64,000 bases of DNA from Oscheius dolichura. Its lineage: Eukaryota > Nematoda > Chromadorea > Rhabditida > Rhabditidae. Shown here piece after piece: positions 34,467-44,412 of the stretch; positions within the stretch are counted from its first letter, which is position 1; every line of letters begins with the position of its first letter. The notes under the pieces are model-generated. The model saw only the letters and a list, made by a program, of their open reading frames with translations, was not told the DNA's origin and searched no databases. A program made the position numbers and the translations under genes. The stretch lies in assembly GCA_932521035.1 (NCBI GenBank), contig OW051495.1, positions 8,618,001 through 8,682,000 of the forward strand, in the 5' to 3' direction.

Positions 34467-35735
34467 TCACCCCCTCGAGCCGCTTGTCCCCTGATTGCAC
34501 GGGGTACCCGAATTCAAGCTAAAATCTCTCCGTTCAAAGAATTTCAATATTGATCTTCGATATTCCGGTATCATTACAATGATTATAATCGGATCTAAAA
34601 GTTTAGAAGTAGGTAGAATTATTGAAGCTATTGTGAATAGGACAGACGGCGCTGGAATATCCAGAAACGCTAGGAAGTAGCCAGCCATAAAAGGCGAAAA
34701 TTCCAGGGTCATTGGGAGCAGGGTCTGGAATATTATAGCCTTACTTTATTTGAAACAAAAAAATATACCTGATAACCTAGAAGGATGAACAACTGTTTAT
34801 GGAGAGTCTTTGTAGTTTCAGAAAGACTCCCAAATTCGTTGAAATTACGAAATTGGATTAGGATTCTGTAGCTGCAAAGGGCTGCTATAGAGAAACTGGC
34901 GAAGAACACAGTACACCAGAGGGTAATCACCGCAACGGTCTTCCATTGAAGAGCTCCTTTATTCTAAATAAAGTTACAGGATTATAGACCACTTCCCATG
35001 ACTTACAAACATTGGAACGCCAATGTAGGAGACTTCTCCTAACTTTAGATTGAATATTCCTTCACTAACAATACGAACATTAGATTCCACCATAGGATTT
35101 TGATGGGTATAAAGGAAGAGAGGCGTTGCACATAGGAAGAATACAGCCAGGAAGATAATTACAAGGATAAATACCCTTTTCGGCCTATGAAACCATACAA
35201 GGGCAGTTCTCCTGTAATTAGAGGGTTATTGACTAATTTTGATTGGTCCGTCGACTCACCTGCACATGGCAAAATAACGGTAAAGAAAAGAGTACACCAG
35301 CGTAATTACCAAGTTAATATAGGTAGCAGAGAACAGGCAGATAACATAGGATCCTTGTTCTCGGGGAAGACGGTGAATTGTTGAATAAAAGACGAAATTC
35401 TCTCCTGATGGCTGGAAGATCTGAAGATTTGTCAGTGTACTGTACTTGTAGAAGTACCAGAAGCGCTCGAAATCTACCCTTTTCACTTTAGGACCACTTA
35501 CCGGTACAGTAAGAAAAGTAGCAGTGGAATTGATCACGGCTACAGCTGAATAACAAAGGAGAAGAAATTTATAAGACCCAATAGAGCCAGTGGACCTAAA
35601 AAGACAAAAATTCATTGTGGATCATGGTGCTCCCTACATTATAAGAATCAATGGCATCAGCATTAAATTGAAGAAAATACCAAGGAAACTAATACCACTT
35701 ATGATGTACTGCACTATTTCTGGCAGGGAAAACAT
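34467..35735 (-). CDS. Str-family chemoreceptor (336 aa)
   Basis: Exons in transcript order: 35638-35735, 35502-35595, 35260-35420, 35007-35211, 34769-34963, 34467-34724; sum 1011 nt. Str hallmarks: helix 1 (IISGISFLGIFFNLMLMPLI), then GSIGSYKFLLLCYSAVAVIN, the helix-3 end FLYRYFAMC, the loop before helix 6 TTKTLHKQLFILLGYQTLLP, and the helix-7 region LDPIIIIVMIPEYRRSI. Intron 2 (35421-35501, 81 nt) is a multiple of three without a stop, so a longer isoform is possible. The C-terminus after the last helix is short and Ser/Gly-rich. Sensory GPCR, ligand unknown. Confidence 0.88.
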
Positions 35736-36784
35736 GGTGGAAATAAGTTAGACCATATGAACCATAAGGAAATGAACGTATGAAGAGCCCAATCAACCAT
35801 CTATTAGAAGAGAGAACGATGAGCGGAGTATGAGTAAAGGAACCAATTAGTTTCCTTTATTAACACGGAGATCATCAGGCCAAGACATCTGAAACGAAAA
35901 GGGGAAGATACAGGAAGAACACAGAACATACAGCAATATTGACTCCCACTGGAGGAACTGACTGATTCCAGCATATAATAGGGCTAGAATAAGATCTGAA
36001 TCCTTTCCCCTGTTTTTATCTCATTTTTGTTCCAGATGGCGAATATTCACAGATCGTGCTCCACCATTTTCAGCTGTTTGTACTTGTCCATGGTCTTTTA
36101 ACTTAATTATTTATGGAAACTTCCTGAAAAGATCTTAATTATGGGCTATATTTTGAACGATCTATGACCAGAAAATTTCCGAGATTTTAGCTTTCTCATA
36201 CAGAAAATAAATCATCAAGGGATCAGAGTATATTGTTCAAAATGGAACCATACGAATTGTCGTCAAATATAAGCGTGGGACTTGGTCACATAGATTTATA
36301 TTTTCCCATGTTGTATGACCTTATAAAAGCGGATATACTCGGGAAACGTTCAAATGTTTTCCCTCGGCTCAAAAAGCCTGTCAATTGGTCTCAAAATGCA
36401 GTTTTAATAGAGAGATTTGTCGGTCGTCTCTCTGCATGCAGAATGAATAATCAAAACGGGACTGTCCATCCATTGATTTTCATTTTTTTTTCTGTGTCTC
36501 TGCCTTCTCCCCCTTCTCATCATCTCTGCGATGACAATGATTCACTTGCCCATTGATCTGATTCTGTTTCATTATCCCCCGTTTCTGTTTACAAAATTGC
36601 ACGATTCATTCAGTCGTGTCTCTGTCATTAGACTCTCCTGCCCATTGCTATCCCCCTTCTCCCCCATAAGACTCTTCACAATTCGTTTTTTTCCTCTTTA
36701 CAAGAGAACACTGTTCACAAAGGATGGGAATTATCCCAACCCCCGCAGGTTCTCTCATTTTTAAACCGTTTCTGTTTCCAGAAA
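35736..36784. other. Intergenic, no gene seen (1 kb)
   Basis: Contains a 107-codon open frame on the + strand (36233-36556) with no motif, and pyrimidine-rich stretches at 36480-36700. The acceptor at 36780 suggests that the next gene may have an upstream exon or be trans-spliced. Confidence 0.35.
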
Positions 36785-37221
36785 ATGAAGCTGTTGGCTA
36801 GTCCTCGCTATCCTAATCAACCTGACTACCGGAACATGGACGAAGATACGCCGTTGGTCATTTTCGATGAGACCATCTTCAAAGACGATTTCTTCCTCAA
36901 TAACCACCTCAACATCGTGTTCATTTGCTCTGCGAACATTGTTCAGAAAGAGATCTGGCGAACTATTCTCAAGGTTTGATTCTCTCTTCTTTGCCTTAAA
37001 ATTAAATTTAGGAACTTATTGAGAGCAAGAGAGCCCTCTTCAAATGGGTGGTATCTTACCACAGTAAAGTCCGCGGAGCTCTGAAAGACATCTTTGGAGG
37101 GTACAAAATTGTACCCAAGGATGATTACTCCAACGAGAAGCCGCTGCTCAGGGAGGAAGAAAGGAAAACTGAAAATGGCTATGATCAGGAAGAAGAGTAT
37201 GAAGGCCAGTTTCTTGTTTAA
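36785..37221 (+). CDS. Small acidic protein of unknown function (132 aa)
   Basis: Two exons: 36785-36973 and 37012-37221 (TAA), sum 399 nt, with a 38-bp intron. The ATG follows TTCCAG/AAA, so trans-splicing or a 5' UTR intron is likely. The sequence is soluble in type: DEDTPLVIFDETIFKDDFFL, then INIVFICSAN-like hydrophobic residues without a full helix, a middle basic part (SYHSKVRGALKDIFGG) and an acidic end (QEEEYEGQFLV). I do not recognise it. It lies 28 bp from tRNA-Phe on the other strand. Confidence 0.5.
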
Positions 37222-37249
37222 CTTTTGGAAGAGAAAAAGCAAAAAGGAT

Positions 37250-37322
37250 TGCCCCGAACCAGGATCGAACTGGTGACCTTTAGATCTTCAGTCTAACGCT
37301 CTCCCAACTGAGCTATCGAGGC
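37250..37322 (-). tRNA. tRNA-Phe (GAA)
   Basis: 73 nt. On the minus strand the acceptor GCCTCGA pairs with TCGGGGC, with discriminator A. The D-arm is GCTCAGTTGGGAGAGC, the anticodon loop CTGAAGA gives GAA, and the T-arm is ACCAGTTCGATCCTGGT. All stems pair and no intron is present. Confidence 0.96.
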
Positions 37323-37418
37323 ATGAGGCAAGTCTAAACATTCGCTGATTTTGTGGCCTAAAAGGGCCAAACAAATTGCTGTTCTCTTTACCATTAGCAA
37401 TAACAAGTTGTTTTTCAG

Positions 37419-37540
37419 TAACATGTCTGGATGGAAGCAAATATTTCTTCGTAAAACAAGTGGTCATCGGGAACGACGATCACTACACTGGCAGTAAGGT
37501 TATCATCCAAATGGCAACTGATGCTTTCCTTCCTTTTTGA
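37419..37540 (+). pseudogene. Orphan terminal exon
   Basis: Follows TTTTTCAG and reads ACLDGSKYFF-like (TCLDGSKYFFVKQVVIGNDD, then HYTGSKVIIQMATDAFLPF) to a stop at 37540. It does not join the exon at 37012-37221 in frame unless a non-standard donor is used, with the tRNA in the intron. It could be an alternative end of that gene or a remnant. Confidence 0.3.
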
Positions 37541-37769
37541 AACTTTCAATTCTTTGAAACACGCGTCAATTTATAAACCCCCGTTCATCCTGCTGTTCTA
37601 ATTATTTTTATCAATAATAAACGTTTAATCAAATCCTCCTGTGCAAATTGTATCAATTTCCGTTCTCTCTCCTGCTGGATCTCCGAATGAATGGTTGGCT
37701 ACATCCTTGCTTTGCGCGAGTAGCAAGAAAGGTCAGCGTGCCCATCTCCCTATGAGATCCACCTAGCTA

Positions 37770-37925
37770 GCCAGGTGTTTGTTGCGTGGCCACCTTTGGC
37801 TCTAGGCCAGCATTAATCAGATCCTCAGTATTTTTCTACTCCTCATACGTTCCCCTCCTTTCTTTTTCCCCTCAAAAGTGTCAATCAACTATTTTCAGAC
37901 ATGCATACATCATGTTGATATTTTT
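37770..37925 (+). repeat. Dispersed repeat, copy 3
   Basis: Shares GGCCACCTTTGG, a pyrimidine tract, TTTTCAG and the end block CATGCATACATCATGTTGAT with copies 1 and 2. Confidence 0.5.
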
Positions 37926-38072
37926 CTTCTACAAATGCTCTTGTAAAAAGACGGAGATGGTAAAGAAAACAGAGAAAACATTTGTAAGTATAGCGATAAT
38001 CAATTGTTCAAGCTGAATTTTAAGGCTTCCCTCCTCTGTTATGGGATAGCAAAACTCCCGGGCGATGGCCAG

Positions 38073-38670
38073 GAAGGTTAGAGAAAGAAGGAGGAGGTGA
38101 GCAGCCCGTCGACTCTGGCCAGTCTCGATTTATGGAGGAAGAAACCATGGAGAAGGGTGCCAAAATAGATGAGAAATAGATGAGAAAAAATATGGATAGT
38201 ACAAGTATGCCTCCGGCCGTCTTTGACGGCGTGGTGGCTAAACACCGTTTACAGTTAGATCTGTACAGACAGGTCTTCTTGACAGATTTAGATTCCGATC
38301 GTCTGTTCCTTTAATGTTTCTGGTTCTCTCTCATTTGACCGGCCCATCTACACAGACGACAGGTCATACGGACAGAAACACAGAGATCTGCCCATTATAT
38401 TAGGGTAGGTATATTAGGGTACTGCCGATAGAGATTGTCACGTCAGGAGACCTAATCGATGATGTCTTCAAAGAAATCTACGACCGGCTCGATCAAGTGT
38501 ATATGGGAAAAATCGAAGTCCGCGCGCCGGGGTGAGGAGGTGAACATCCGTAACTTTTCAGGATCGCGGGTTACATATAGGCATATGGACGGGCTGCTCA
38601 CCTCCTCCTTCTTTCTCTAACCTTCTTCCACAAATCGAAACTGGCCAGAGTCGACGGGCTGCTCACCTCC
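38073..38670. repeat. Permuted inverted repeat (38 + 30 bp perfect arms)
   Basis: 38073-38110 is the exact reverse complement of 38588-38625 (38 bp). 38093-38122 is the exact reverse complement of 38641-38670 (30 bp). The right side thus carries about one and a half units of a roughly 65-bp sequence that the left side has once (core GAGCAGCCCGTCGACTCTGG). The spacer is about 465 bp. Confidence 0.85.
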
Positions 38671-38848
38671 TTGCCAAAATTCAAGTAGAGCCCTACTATA
38701 CATGTTTGGAGAAAACAAGAGAAACGGCGATGTTCGTAGAATTGATAGCCCATCCGAGTAAGAGCCGCGAGAAGAAAAGAAAAGGAACAGTACACAGTAA
38801 TTTTTGCTGGGCCGAAGCCTTCATTTATTCTTCACCCGTCTCGCCCAT

Positions 38849-39669
38849 CTAGGGATTGTACTCGATGGGAAGGTTCTTGCGGCGGACCATTCCATCGCCC
38901 TGGAACCACTCGCGGCGGAACTGCTTGGCGGCACCGTCGGGAGTGTTGGTCCACTCGATCGTGATGCGGTCGTTGTTGGTGTCCTCCTGGCCGTAGGCGA
39001 AGGCATCGCAGCTGACGGCCATGAGGGTCGCCTCCTTCGGATCGAGGACCTGCGATTAGAGGGGATTAAAAACAAAAATTTTGAGCGTCCGGGACGATTC
39101 AGCTAGCGAAAATGTAGACAACTCACTCCGCAAGCGGGGTCAACTCCCAAACGCTTCATGTTGGTGGTCTTAATTGCCCAACCAATACGGCGTGCAGAGG
39201 TATTGATGATCCTGATGTGATAAGTGTGCTTGTCGTCCTGAAAGTAACAGGTTATTAATTGAAGATAGTCAGCGACTTACGTAGGGGGAGTTGAACACAA
39301 TTTTTGATCCGGGCTGAGTTTGGATGTCTCCTGAAAAGAAAAAGATTAGCTTGGTTAAGTTATGCTATATTCGTCGTTTTGATCGGCCAGACGGTTTTGA
39401 ATGTATTGAAGTGAGCTGATCATCCAAAAGGGTAGTTTCAATTGCCCTGTTCTTGGAGTGGTAGGTGTGCTCGTCACAATTCAAAAGAAGTAAGAGGCGG
39501 GCTGGCAAAGATTTGCAACTCAATCTTGGTGCCAGGTTTAAAATGCATTTGCAAACAGACAAAAGGGAAGTCAAGAGAAAGGTGTTTCAAAAGAGAGAAG
39601 CGAGGAAGCAAAGAAGAAGAAACACTAAAAAGAAATATTGAGCTCACCGGGGGGAACGGATTGAGTCAT
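38849..39669 (-). CDS. msp: Major sperm protein (127 aa)
   Basis: Exons in transcript order: 39648-39669, 39281-39330, 39127-39237, 38849-39049; sum 384 nt, giving 127 aa, the standard MSP length. Reads [66 protein letters not shown], then [20 protein letters not shown] and [12 protein letters not shown] is the immunoglobulin-fold cytoskeletal protein that polymerises to drive crawling of amoeboid nematode sperm, and is also the oocyte-maturation signal. Three introns, the first after only 22 coding bases, is more than I know for Caenorhabditis msp genes. Intron 1 (39331-39647) contains a relic of another MSP exon. Confidence 0.97.
39450..39545 (-). pseudogene. MSP exon relic nested in the msp first intron
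   Basis: On the minus strand [14 protein letters not shown] (39541 downward) matches [11 protein letters not shown] of MSP. After a shift, [15 protein letters not shown] (39477 downward) matches [10 protein letters not shown]...INTS. Stops and shifts lie between, so it is dead. It most likely comes from a past tandem msp copy whose remains were absorbed into the intron. Confidence 0.55.
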
Positions 39670-39715
39670 GTTGACAGTCGATGTCGTTGGGTTGATGAGG
39701 AGACCGACCGAGACG

Positions 39716-39723
39716 CTTTTATA
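39716..39723 (-). promoter_or_regulatory. TATA box of the msp gene
   Basis: TATAAAAG on the minus strand, about 47 bp before the msp ATG at 39669, consistent with a strong tissue-specific promoter. Confidence 0.55.
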
Positions 39724-39754
39724 CTTCATTTAGACGCAAAATTTGACCTGTTAA

Positions 39755-40010
39755 AGAGAGAGAAGCAGATTGGTGAATACCAACTATGGGTATGCTAATG
39801 AGGGAGAAGCAGAGTGGTCGAAACAGACAGGGAGAGAAGCAGAAGGAGATTGGCAGACAGAAGAGAAGCAGAAACAGACGGTACGAGAGAAGGAGAGAAG
39901 CAGAATGGGATAATGGCAGACGGTATAGTTGAAGGGAGAGAATCAGAAACAGACAGTATAGGCGAAGCGATAGAAGCAGAAGGAGAAATGGCAGACAGTA
40001 TTGGACAGGG
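39755..40010. repeat. Degenerate GAGAGAAGCAGA minisatellite
   Basis: Many irregular units built on GAGAGAAGCAGA and ACAGACGG/CAGACAGTA, purine-rich on the + strand. Open frames inside it are compositional. Confidence 0.6.
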
Positions 40011-40668
40011 GAGAGGAGAAGACCTGAAGTGACCTTTATCATTCCAACGTCGAGTGCTCTACTCTTTCTGACGAACCAGTCCAAATAATTAATACGCCAG
40101 GAAAAGAAGAGGAAATTGACGTGATCATGTGGCTAATATATAGAGTTCTCTAACCGGAACAGCAACAGACGTGGTTGCATCGATCCGCTACTATTGTCTT
40201 TCTTTGTACTGCTCCGCCTTTTTTCCACCACGAAGGCCCGTTTGCAGCATGCAAAAGAAAGAATTCTCTATTCGTTAGAATCTATTGCATGAAAAGGCAA
40301 TGGCATGGCTGTGGAACAGACTCAAACCTTGGAGGCTCCAGCGGGCTCTTAGGGACCGGGAAACTCCTGACAAGCTTTTCTATGACATCTTTTTGGGGCC
40401 TATATGAGCGACGCGCCAGTTTAAAAGAACGTTAGACCTGTAGTCCACGTTTTGCAAAAGAAGAAAAGCCGACCTTCCTGTTTTCGCTTGGATACATCGT
40501 CTATCTTCTCACAATTACACAGACGCCATGCAGTTTACAAAGTTCAAATCTGTGTGAACATTTTCTCATGCCCTGCGCACTTTCTCTATTAATTTTCTTG
40601 GAGCACTGCCCATTCTTGAATCATCGATTAAAGGCAAGGGAAACAGAAGGAGTAGACACTGCCGCCGA
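40011..40668. other. Intergenic, no gene seen
   Basis: About 650 bp between the msp promoter side and the srd gene; no supported exon. Confidence 0.4.
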
Positions 40669-41998
40669 ATGGAGCTGATGGAAGTCTCTATTATTGTTCT
40701 CTGGACATTTTTGTGGCTTCTGGGAATTTCTTTAAACCTTCTTCTGCTCCGAGTCATCTTTTTGAATAGAGGCATCTCAAATCTTCGGACCTTCGCTCTT
40801 TTCGCTCTGGAATGCTCCTTTACGGATATTCTTTCCACCTCCTTGTGCTGGTTTCTTATGCCCAGGTTCGTTTTACGTTTAATCTTTATAAACAAGCTGC
40901 AGGCCAATTGAAACAACTGATGTCATTTTCTATGAAATGAACGGGCTTGCAAAATATCTGGGTACGGAGATCTGCCTAATTCTGTATGGAATCTACAACC
41001 ACTTGTCTTGTATCCAACCCGTGACCATATTCATGTCCTTCGCCCTTCGATACCTCTCTTTGAAGGCGAAAAAACCATCCAAGAACCTAACTCGGTGTCT
41101 TGTTGGACTAACATATATTCCGGCTTTGTTCTATTTGGTAAGTAAAGGTCTTCTCCAAACTGTTTACCAAAAAAACGACCGCTTTCTTTGTTTTTCGGCT
41201 TTCCGTGGACATAAAGTACCTCTAAACTCCAAAAATTGTACTCGAACTCTTCGGGGGAACTCCCTCAAGTCTGTGGGAACCGGGAAAAAGTGGCTAAATT
41301 TAATATCTGTATTTCAGGTGCTTTACTTCAATTGTAGCACTGTCCCAGATGTCACTTCGGATAGTTCAATACTCATAATTTTGAACAGTTCAATTTGGGA
41401 GGTAAGTACTCCTCTTTCCAATACAACTGTAGAGGATCAAGGTATTTCGTGTCGATATCTAGAAGAGAACGCTTCTATCACTAAAAAGGGGTATTCGTTT
41501 CGGGACCAATAATCAAATGTGGGGCTCTTAAGAATTAAGCTTCTTCACCCGTTCCTAATAACCTTTGCCTGTTTTTTTCAGTACAACACAATGTCGAATG
41601 TGCTCATGCTTGAGTGGATCTTTGCTCTCATCGGCTGTCTAATCCTGAGATCGCTTATAATGCGTTACGCCAACAATTACTCCTTGACTATGTCTCCAGC
41701 CACGAGGAAGATTCAGAAAGTCCTTGTTCAGGTGCCCAATTTACCCTCTTTTCAGTGCCCCAATTATTTTCAGACCCTCACCCTGCAAGCTATTATCCCA
41801 GCTGTTTCTCTTCTTTCCGCTGTAGCCTTCGTTCTTCGTGAATATTTGGAAAACCATCCGCTTCTATTGACCAGTCGTTTTCTTCTCGGGTCCCTTGTTC
41901 CGATTCTTGATGCCTTCGTTCCTCTCTATTTTGTGACCCCATATAGGAAAGCCTTGATTCGTAAAAATGTCAGGCATATTATTATCACGACTACTTGA
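40669..41998 (+). CDS. Srd-family chemoreceptor 1 (296 aa)
   Basis: Exons 40669-40865, 40903-41137, 41318-41401, 41582-41731, 41774-41998; sum 891 nt. Srd hallmarks: helix 1 (LWTFLWLLGISLNLLLLRVI), the loop SNLRTFALFALECSFTDIL, the helix-3 entry KYLGTEICLILYGIYNHLSC, SFALRYLSLKAKKPSKNLTR at the end of helix 3, LTYIPALFYL in helix 4, and DAFVPLYFVTPYRKAL in helix 7. Exon lengths 197/235/84/150 match the second srd at 51232 (197/241/84/150). Introns 2 and 3 (180 bp each) are longer than usual here. Sensory GPCR, ligand unknown. Confidence 0.87.
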
Positions 41999-42182
41999 AT
42001 AAAGAAATTACAGTAAGCAGAGGCTGAGTATTTTCTCTTTCGCATTACTCAAAGTATTAGCCGTTCATCTTCTTTATCTTCAGGATACTTGGTTCTCTAT
42101 ACAATAATCCCCGGGCTGCGTAAACGCAGCCCTCTTTTGGATCAGCTTCAGGGCGTCTTGGAGATGTTACTATGATCTCAAA

Positions 42183-42912
42183 TCATGGTTCGTCAGTGTG
42201 CCCGGGGGATACGCCGATGATTCCATGCATGTTTCCATGCACAGGTGTTACGGTGGACGGTGCAAACATTGTACAAATGAATGTCTTCTGGATTGAATAT
42301 GCTATTGAATATGCTATATGATATATACTCAATCTGTAAGCGAGCAGGCCAAAAGGATCTGACCCCTTTGCAGCCACTTCGTTAGACATGGATGCCAGTC
42401 CGGATGAAATGTTAATAATCTTCGCTCCTGTAGATGTATTGGCGGCTAGTTTGAGCAGAGGCAGAAACACTTGAGTGAGAATAACGACAGAAGTGACGTT
42501 GATATCCAACTGTTTGTTCACAATGGAACGGTCAATCTCCTTGTTTGTGAAGTATGGAAGTTGGGTACCTGCATTGTTGACAAGCATATTCAATCCAGAA
42601 GAGCCAACAATATTTTCTACCTGAATATTGCAATCTACAAAATAAGAAAAAAGTCCTCCACCTCTTTATAGCATGCCTGGATGGATTTGTCGCAGGTGAC
42701 CTCCAATTTAACAAGATGAAGACGAGGGTCTTTGATATTTTTCAGTTCCTGTTAACACTCTCCATAAAAGAAAGAAAGAAAGGGAGTACCTCTGCTTGTT
42801 CAGGATTCCTACAAGCGGCAACTAGCGTCTTCGTTTGGTCGTGCTTCAGAAATTCTCTGACCAGACCAAGTCCAATACCGCGATTGGCACCAGTAACCAT
42901 AACAGAAGCCAT
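42183..42912 (-). pseudogene. Short-chain dehydrogenase with lost C-terminal half
   Basis: Exons 42790-42912, 42662-42748, 42183-42620. N-terminal NAD(P) motif TGANRGIGLGLV, LVNNAG and the catalytic Ser (IINISSGLASMS) are kept. Then the active-site YxxxK, which reads LAYRLSK in the neighbour, becomes LAYRLSI, and the rest is replaced by unrelated sequence (YHIAYSIAYSIQKTF) to a stop. No substrate-binding part remains, so it cannot be a normal enzyme. The 5' part is close to the next copy, and its promoter block is still conserved. Frame is open to the stop, so a short protein of 215 aa could still be made. Confidence 0.75.
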
Positions 42913-43002
42913 CTCTTTTAAACTCGAGACTTTTTGGGTAGAAGAAGAAGAAGCTGATCAAAAAGATAAGAGAAAAGCAGGGATGGCAACAGGGGTTCCT
43001 TC

Positions 43003-43063
43003 TATTTATACTCGGCTAGGAAAGACCAACATTAGCGGGACGGCGACAATGGTCACCAGAGTT
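43003..43063 (-). promoter_or_regulatory. Conserved promoter block of SDR copy 1
   Basis: On the minus strand, GAACTCTGGTGACCATTGTC (43063 downward) precedes TATAAATA at 43003-43010. The same two elements precede SDR copy 2. The GGTGACC core is palindromic apart from its centre and contains nuclear-receptor-like TGACC half-sites. Confidence 0.45.
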
Positions 43064-43177
43064 CATATATAACACTTGTTGCCATAATTTTCGAAAACTG
43101 GGCAATATGTATACATTTTTGACACAATTCGAATAGAGATTGTCACATAAGATCAAACAGAGAAACATAAAGATATC

Positions 43178-44033
43178 TCAAAACGGTTCGACTTCTCCAA
43201 ATCTGTTGAAAAATCCACCGGATTGTTCCTTCTTCAGTCCGTAGAATGTCTTCACGAGGTGGGGGACGGAGTCTTCTACCTGGGGAGAATGTTTCCTTTG
43301 AAATAAGAGAGCAAAGCTCACCTTCAAGGTGGCATGAGGTCCTCCTAGGTCAGTTTGGATCCAGCCTGGGGCATAAGATGCCGTTAGAATACCGTCCTGA
43401 GCCAAGTCGATGGACATACACTTCGTCATGGAATTCACAGCGGCCTGAAGAACAATTTTTAGAGAAAGGAAAGCAAAACTGACCTTGCTTAACCTGTAGG
43501 CGAGTAGGCCATAAGGCCCTGAACCCATTTGGGCTTCGTTATTCGACATGGACCCGAGTTCTGATGAAATACTGAGAATCTTTGCTCCACTAGCCGTATT
43601 GGCAGCTAGTTTGAGGAGTGGAAGAAACACTTGCGACAGAACAACGACGGAAGTGATGTTGATATCCAGCTGCTTTGTTATAACGGATCGGTCACTCTCC
43701 TTCTCTGTGAAATATTGAAGAAGAACGCCGGCGTTGTTGACCAGCATATTTAATCCAGAGGCTCCAACGATCTTTTCTACCTCTTTATAGCACGCTTGAA
43801 TGGATTTGTCACAGGTAACCTCCAATTTAACCAGATGAAGACGAGGGTCTTTGATATTTTTCAGTTCCTGAAGACAACTCTCCGTAAAAAATAAGAAAGA
43901 AAAAGCCCACCTCTGCTTGTTCAGGGGTCCTGCAAGCGGCAACCAATGTCTTTGTTAGGTTATGTTTCAGGAACTCTTTGACCAGGCCCAGGCCAATACC
44001 GCGATTAGCACCAGTGACCATAACAGTAGCCAT
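43178..44033 (-). CDS. Short-chain dehydrogenase/reductase, sniffer/carbonyl-reductase-like, copy 2 (243 aa)
   Basis: Exons 43911-44033, 43484-43867, 43322-43444, 43178-43279; sum 732 nt. Classical SDR: cofactor site TGANRGIGLGLVKEFLKH; LVNNAG; catalytic Ser in ILSISSELGSMS; Tyr and Lys in LAYRLSK; then SIDLAQDGILTASYAPGWIQ (PGW motif) and TDLGG. Length is usual for the cytosolic sniffer/CBR-like group, which reduces carbonyls with NADPH; the real substrate is unknown. The two last introns (39 and 42 nt) are multiples of three and stop-free. The SDR at 44413-45346 has introns at both of these positions and more. Shares its promoter block with copy 1. Confidence 0.92.
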
Positions 44034-44136
44034 TATCTAAAATAAAAACGTGTTTGAACAGGAACATGGAAGCATATGGAAGTGTTCTGGTCAAAAAGAT
44101 GACAGAAAAGCAGGGATGGTCTCAGGTTTCCCTCTC

Positions 44137-44193
44137 ATTTATATGCACCTGGCAAAGATCAACACCGGCGTGGTGACAATGGTCACCAGAGTT
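44137..44193 (-). promoter_or_regulatory. Conserved promoter block of SDR copy 2
   Basis: The same arrangement as copy 1: GAACTCTGGTGACCATTGTC on the minus strand (44193 downward), then TATAAAT at 44137-44143, about 105 bp before the ATG. Conservation in otherwise diverged upstream DNA suggests a shared regulatory input. Confidence 0.45.
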
Positions 44194-44412
44194 CGTACAC
44201 AGCACAACGTGCCGAGATTTTTGAAAATGCTGCTATATTGTCACGATTTTCATGATTTTGGCACGTAATCATGAATTTCCAAATAGAACGGCTTCTTATC
44301 TCTAACATTTACACGGCATCATAGTTCGTGCTGATCCCGGTTGATTAATTAAGAGTAACTATCAGATTTAACATTTAAAAAGGTTTATTTATGATGGAAT
44401 TCAGTAAAAAGA

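Larger units (their letters stand above)
37541..38848. other. Intergenic with repeats
   Basis: Holds dispersed-repeat copy 3 (37770-37925) and a complex inverted repeat (38073-38670). A stretch at about 38428-38537 reads as coding-like (IEIVTSGDLIDDVFKEIYDR then a stop) but has no partner exon. Confidence 0.4.

Noticed and set aside
39365-40084. Leu-rich minus-strand frame at 39719-40084 as a possible membrane protein
   Set aside because: It is a translation of the GAGAGAAGCAGA minisatellite; the hydrophobicity is compositional.
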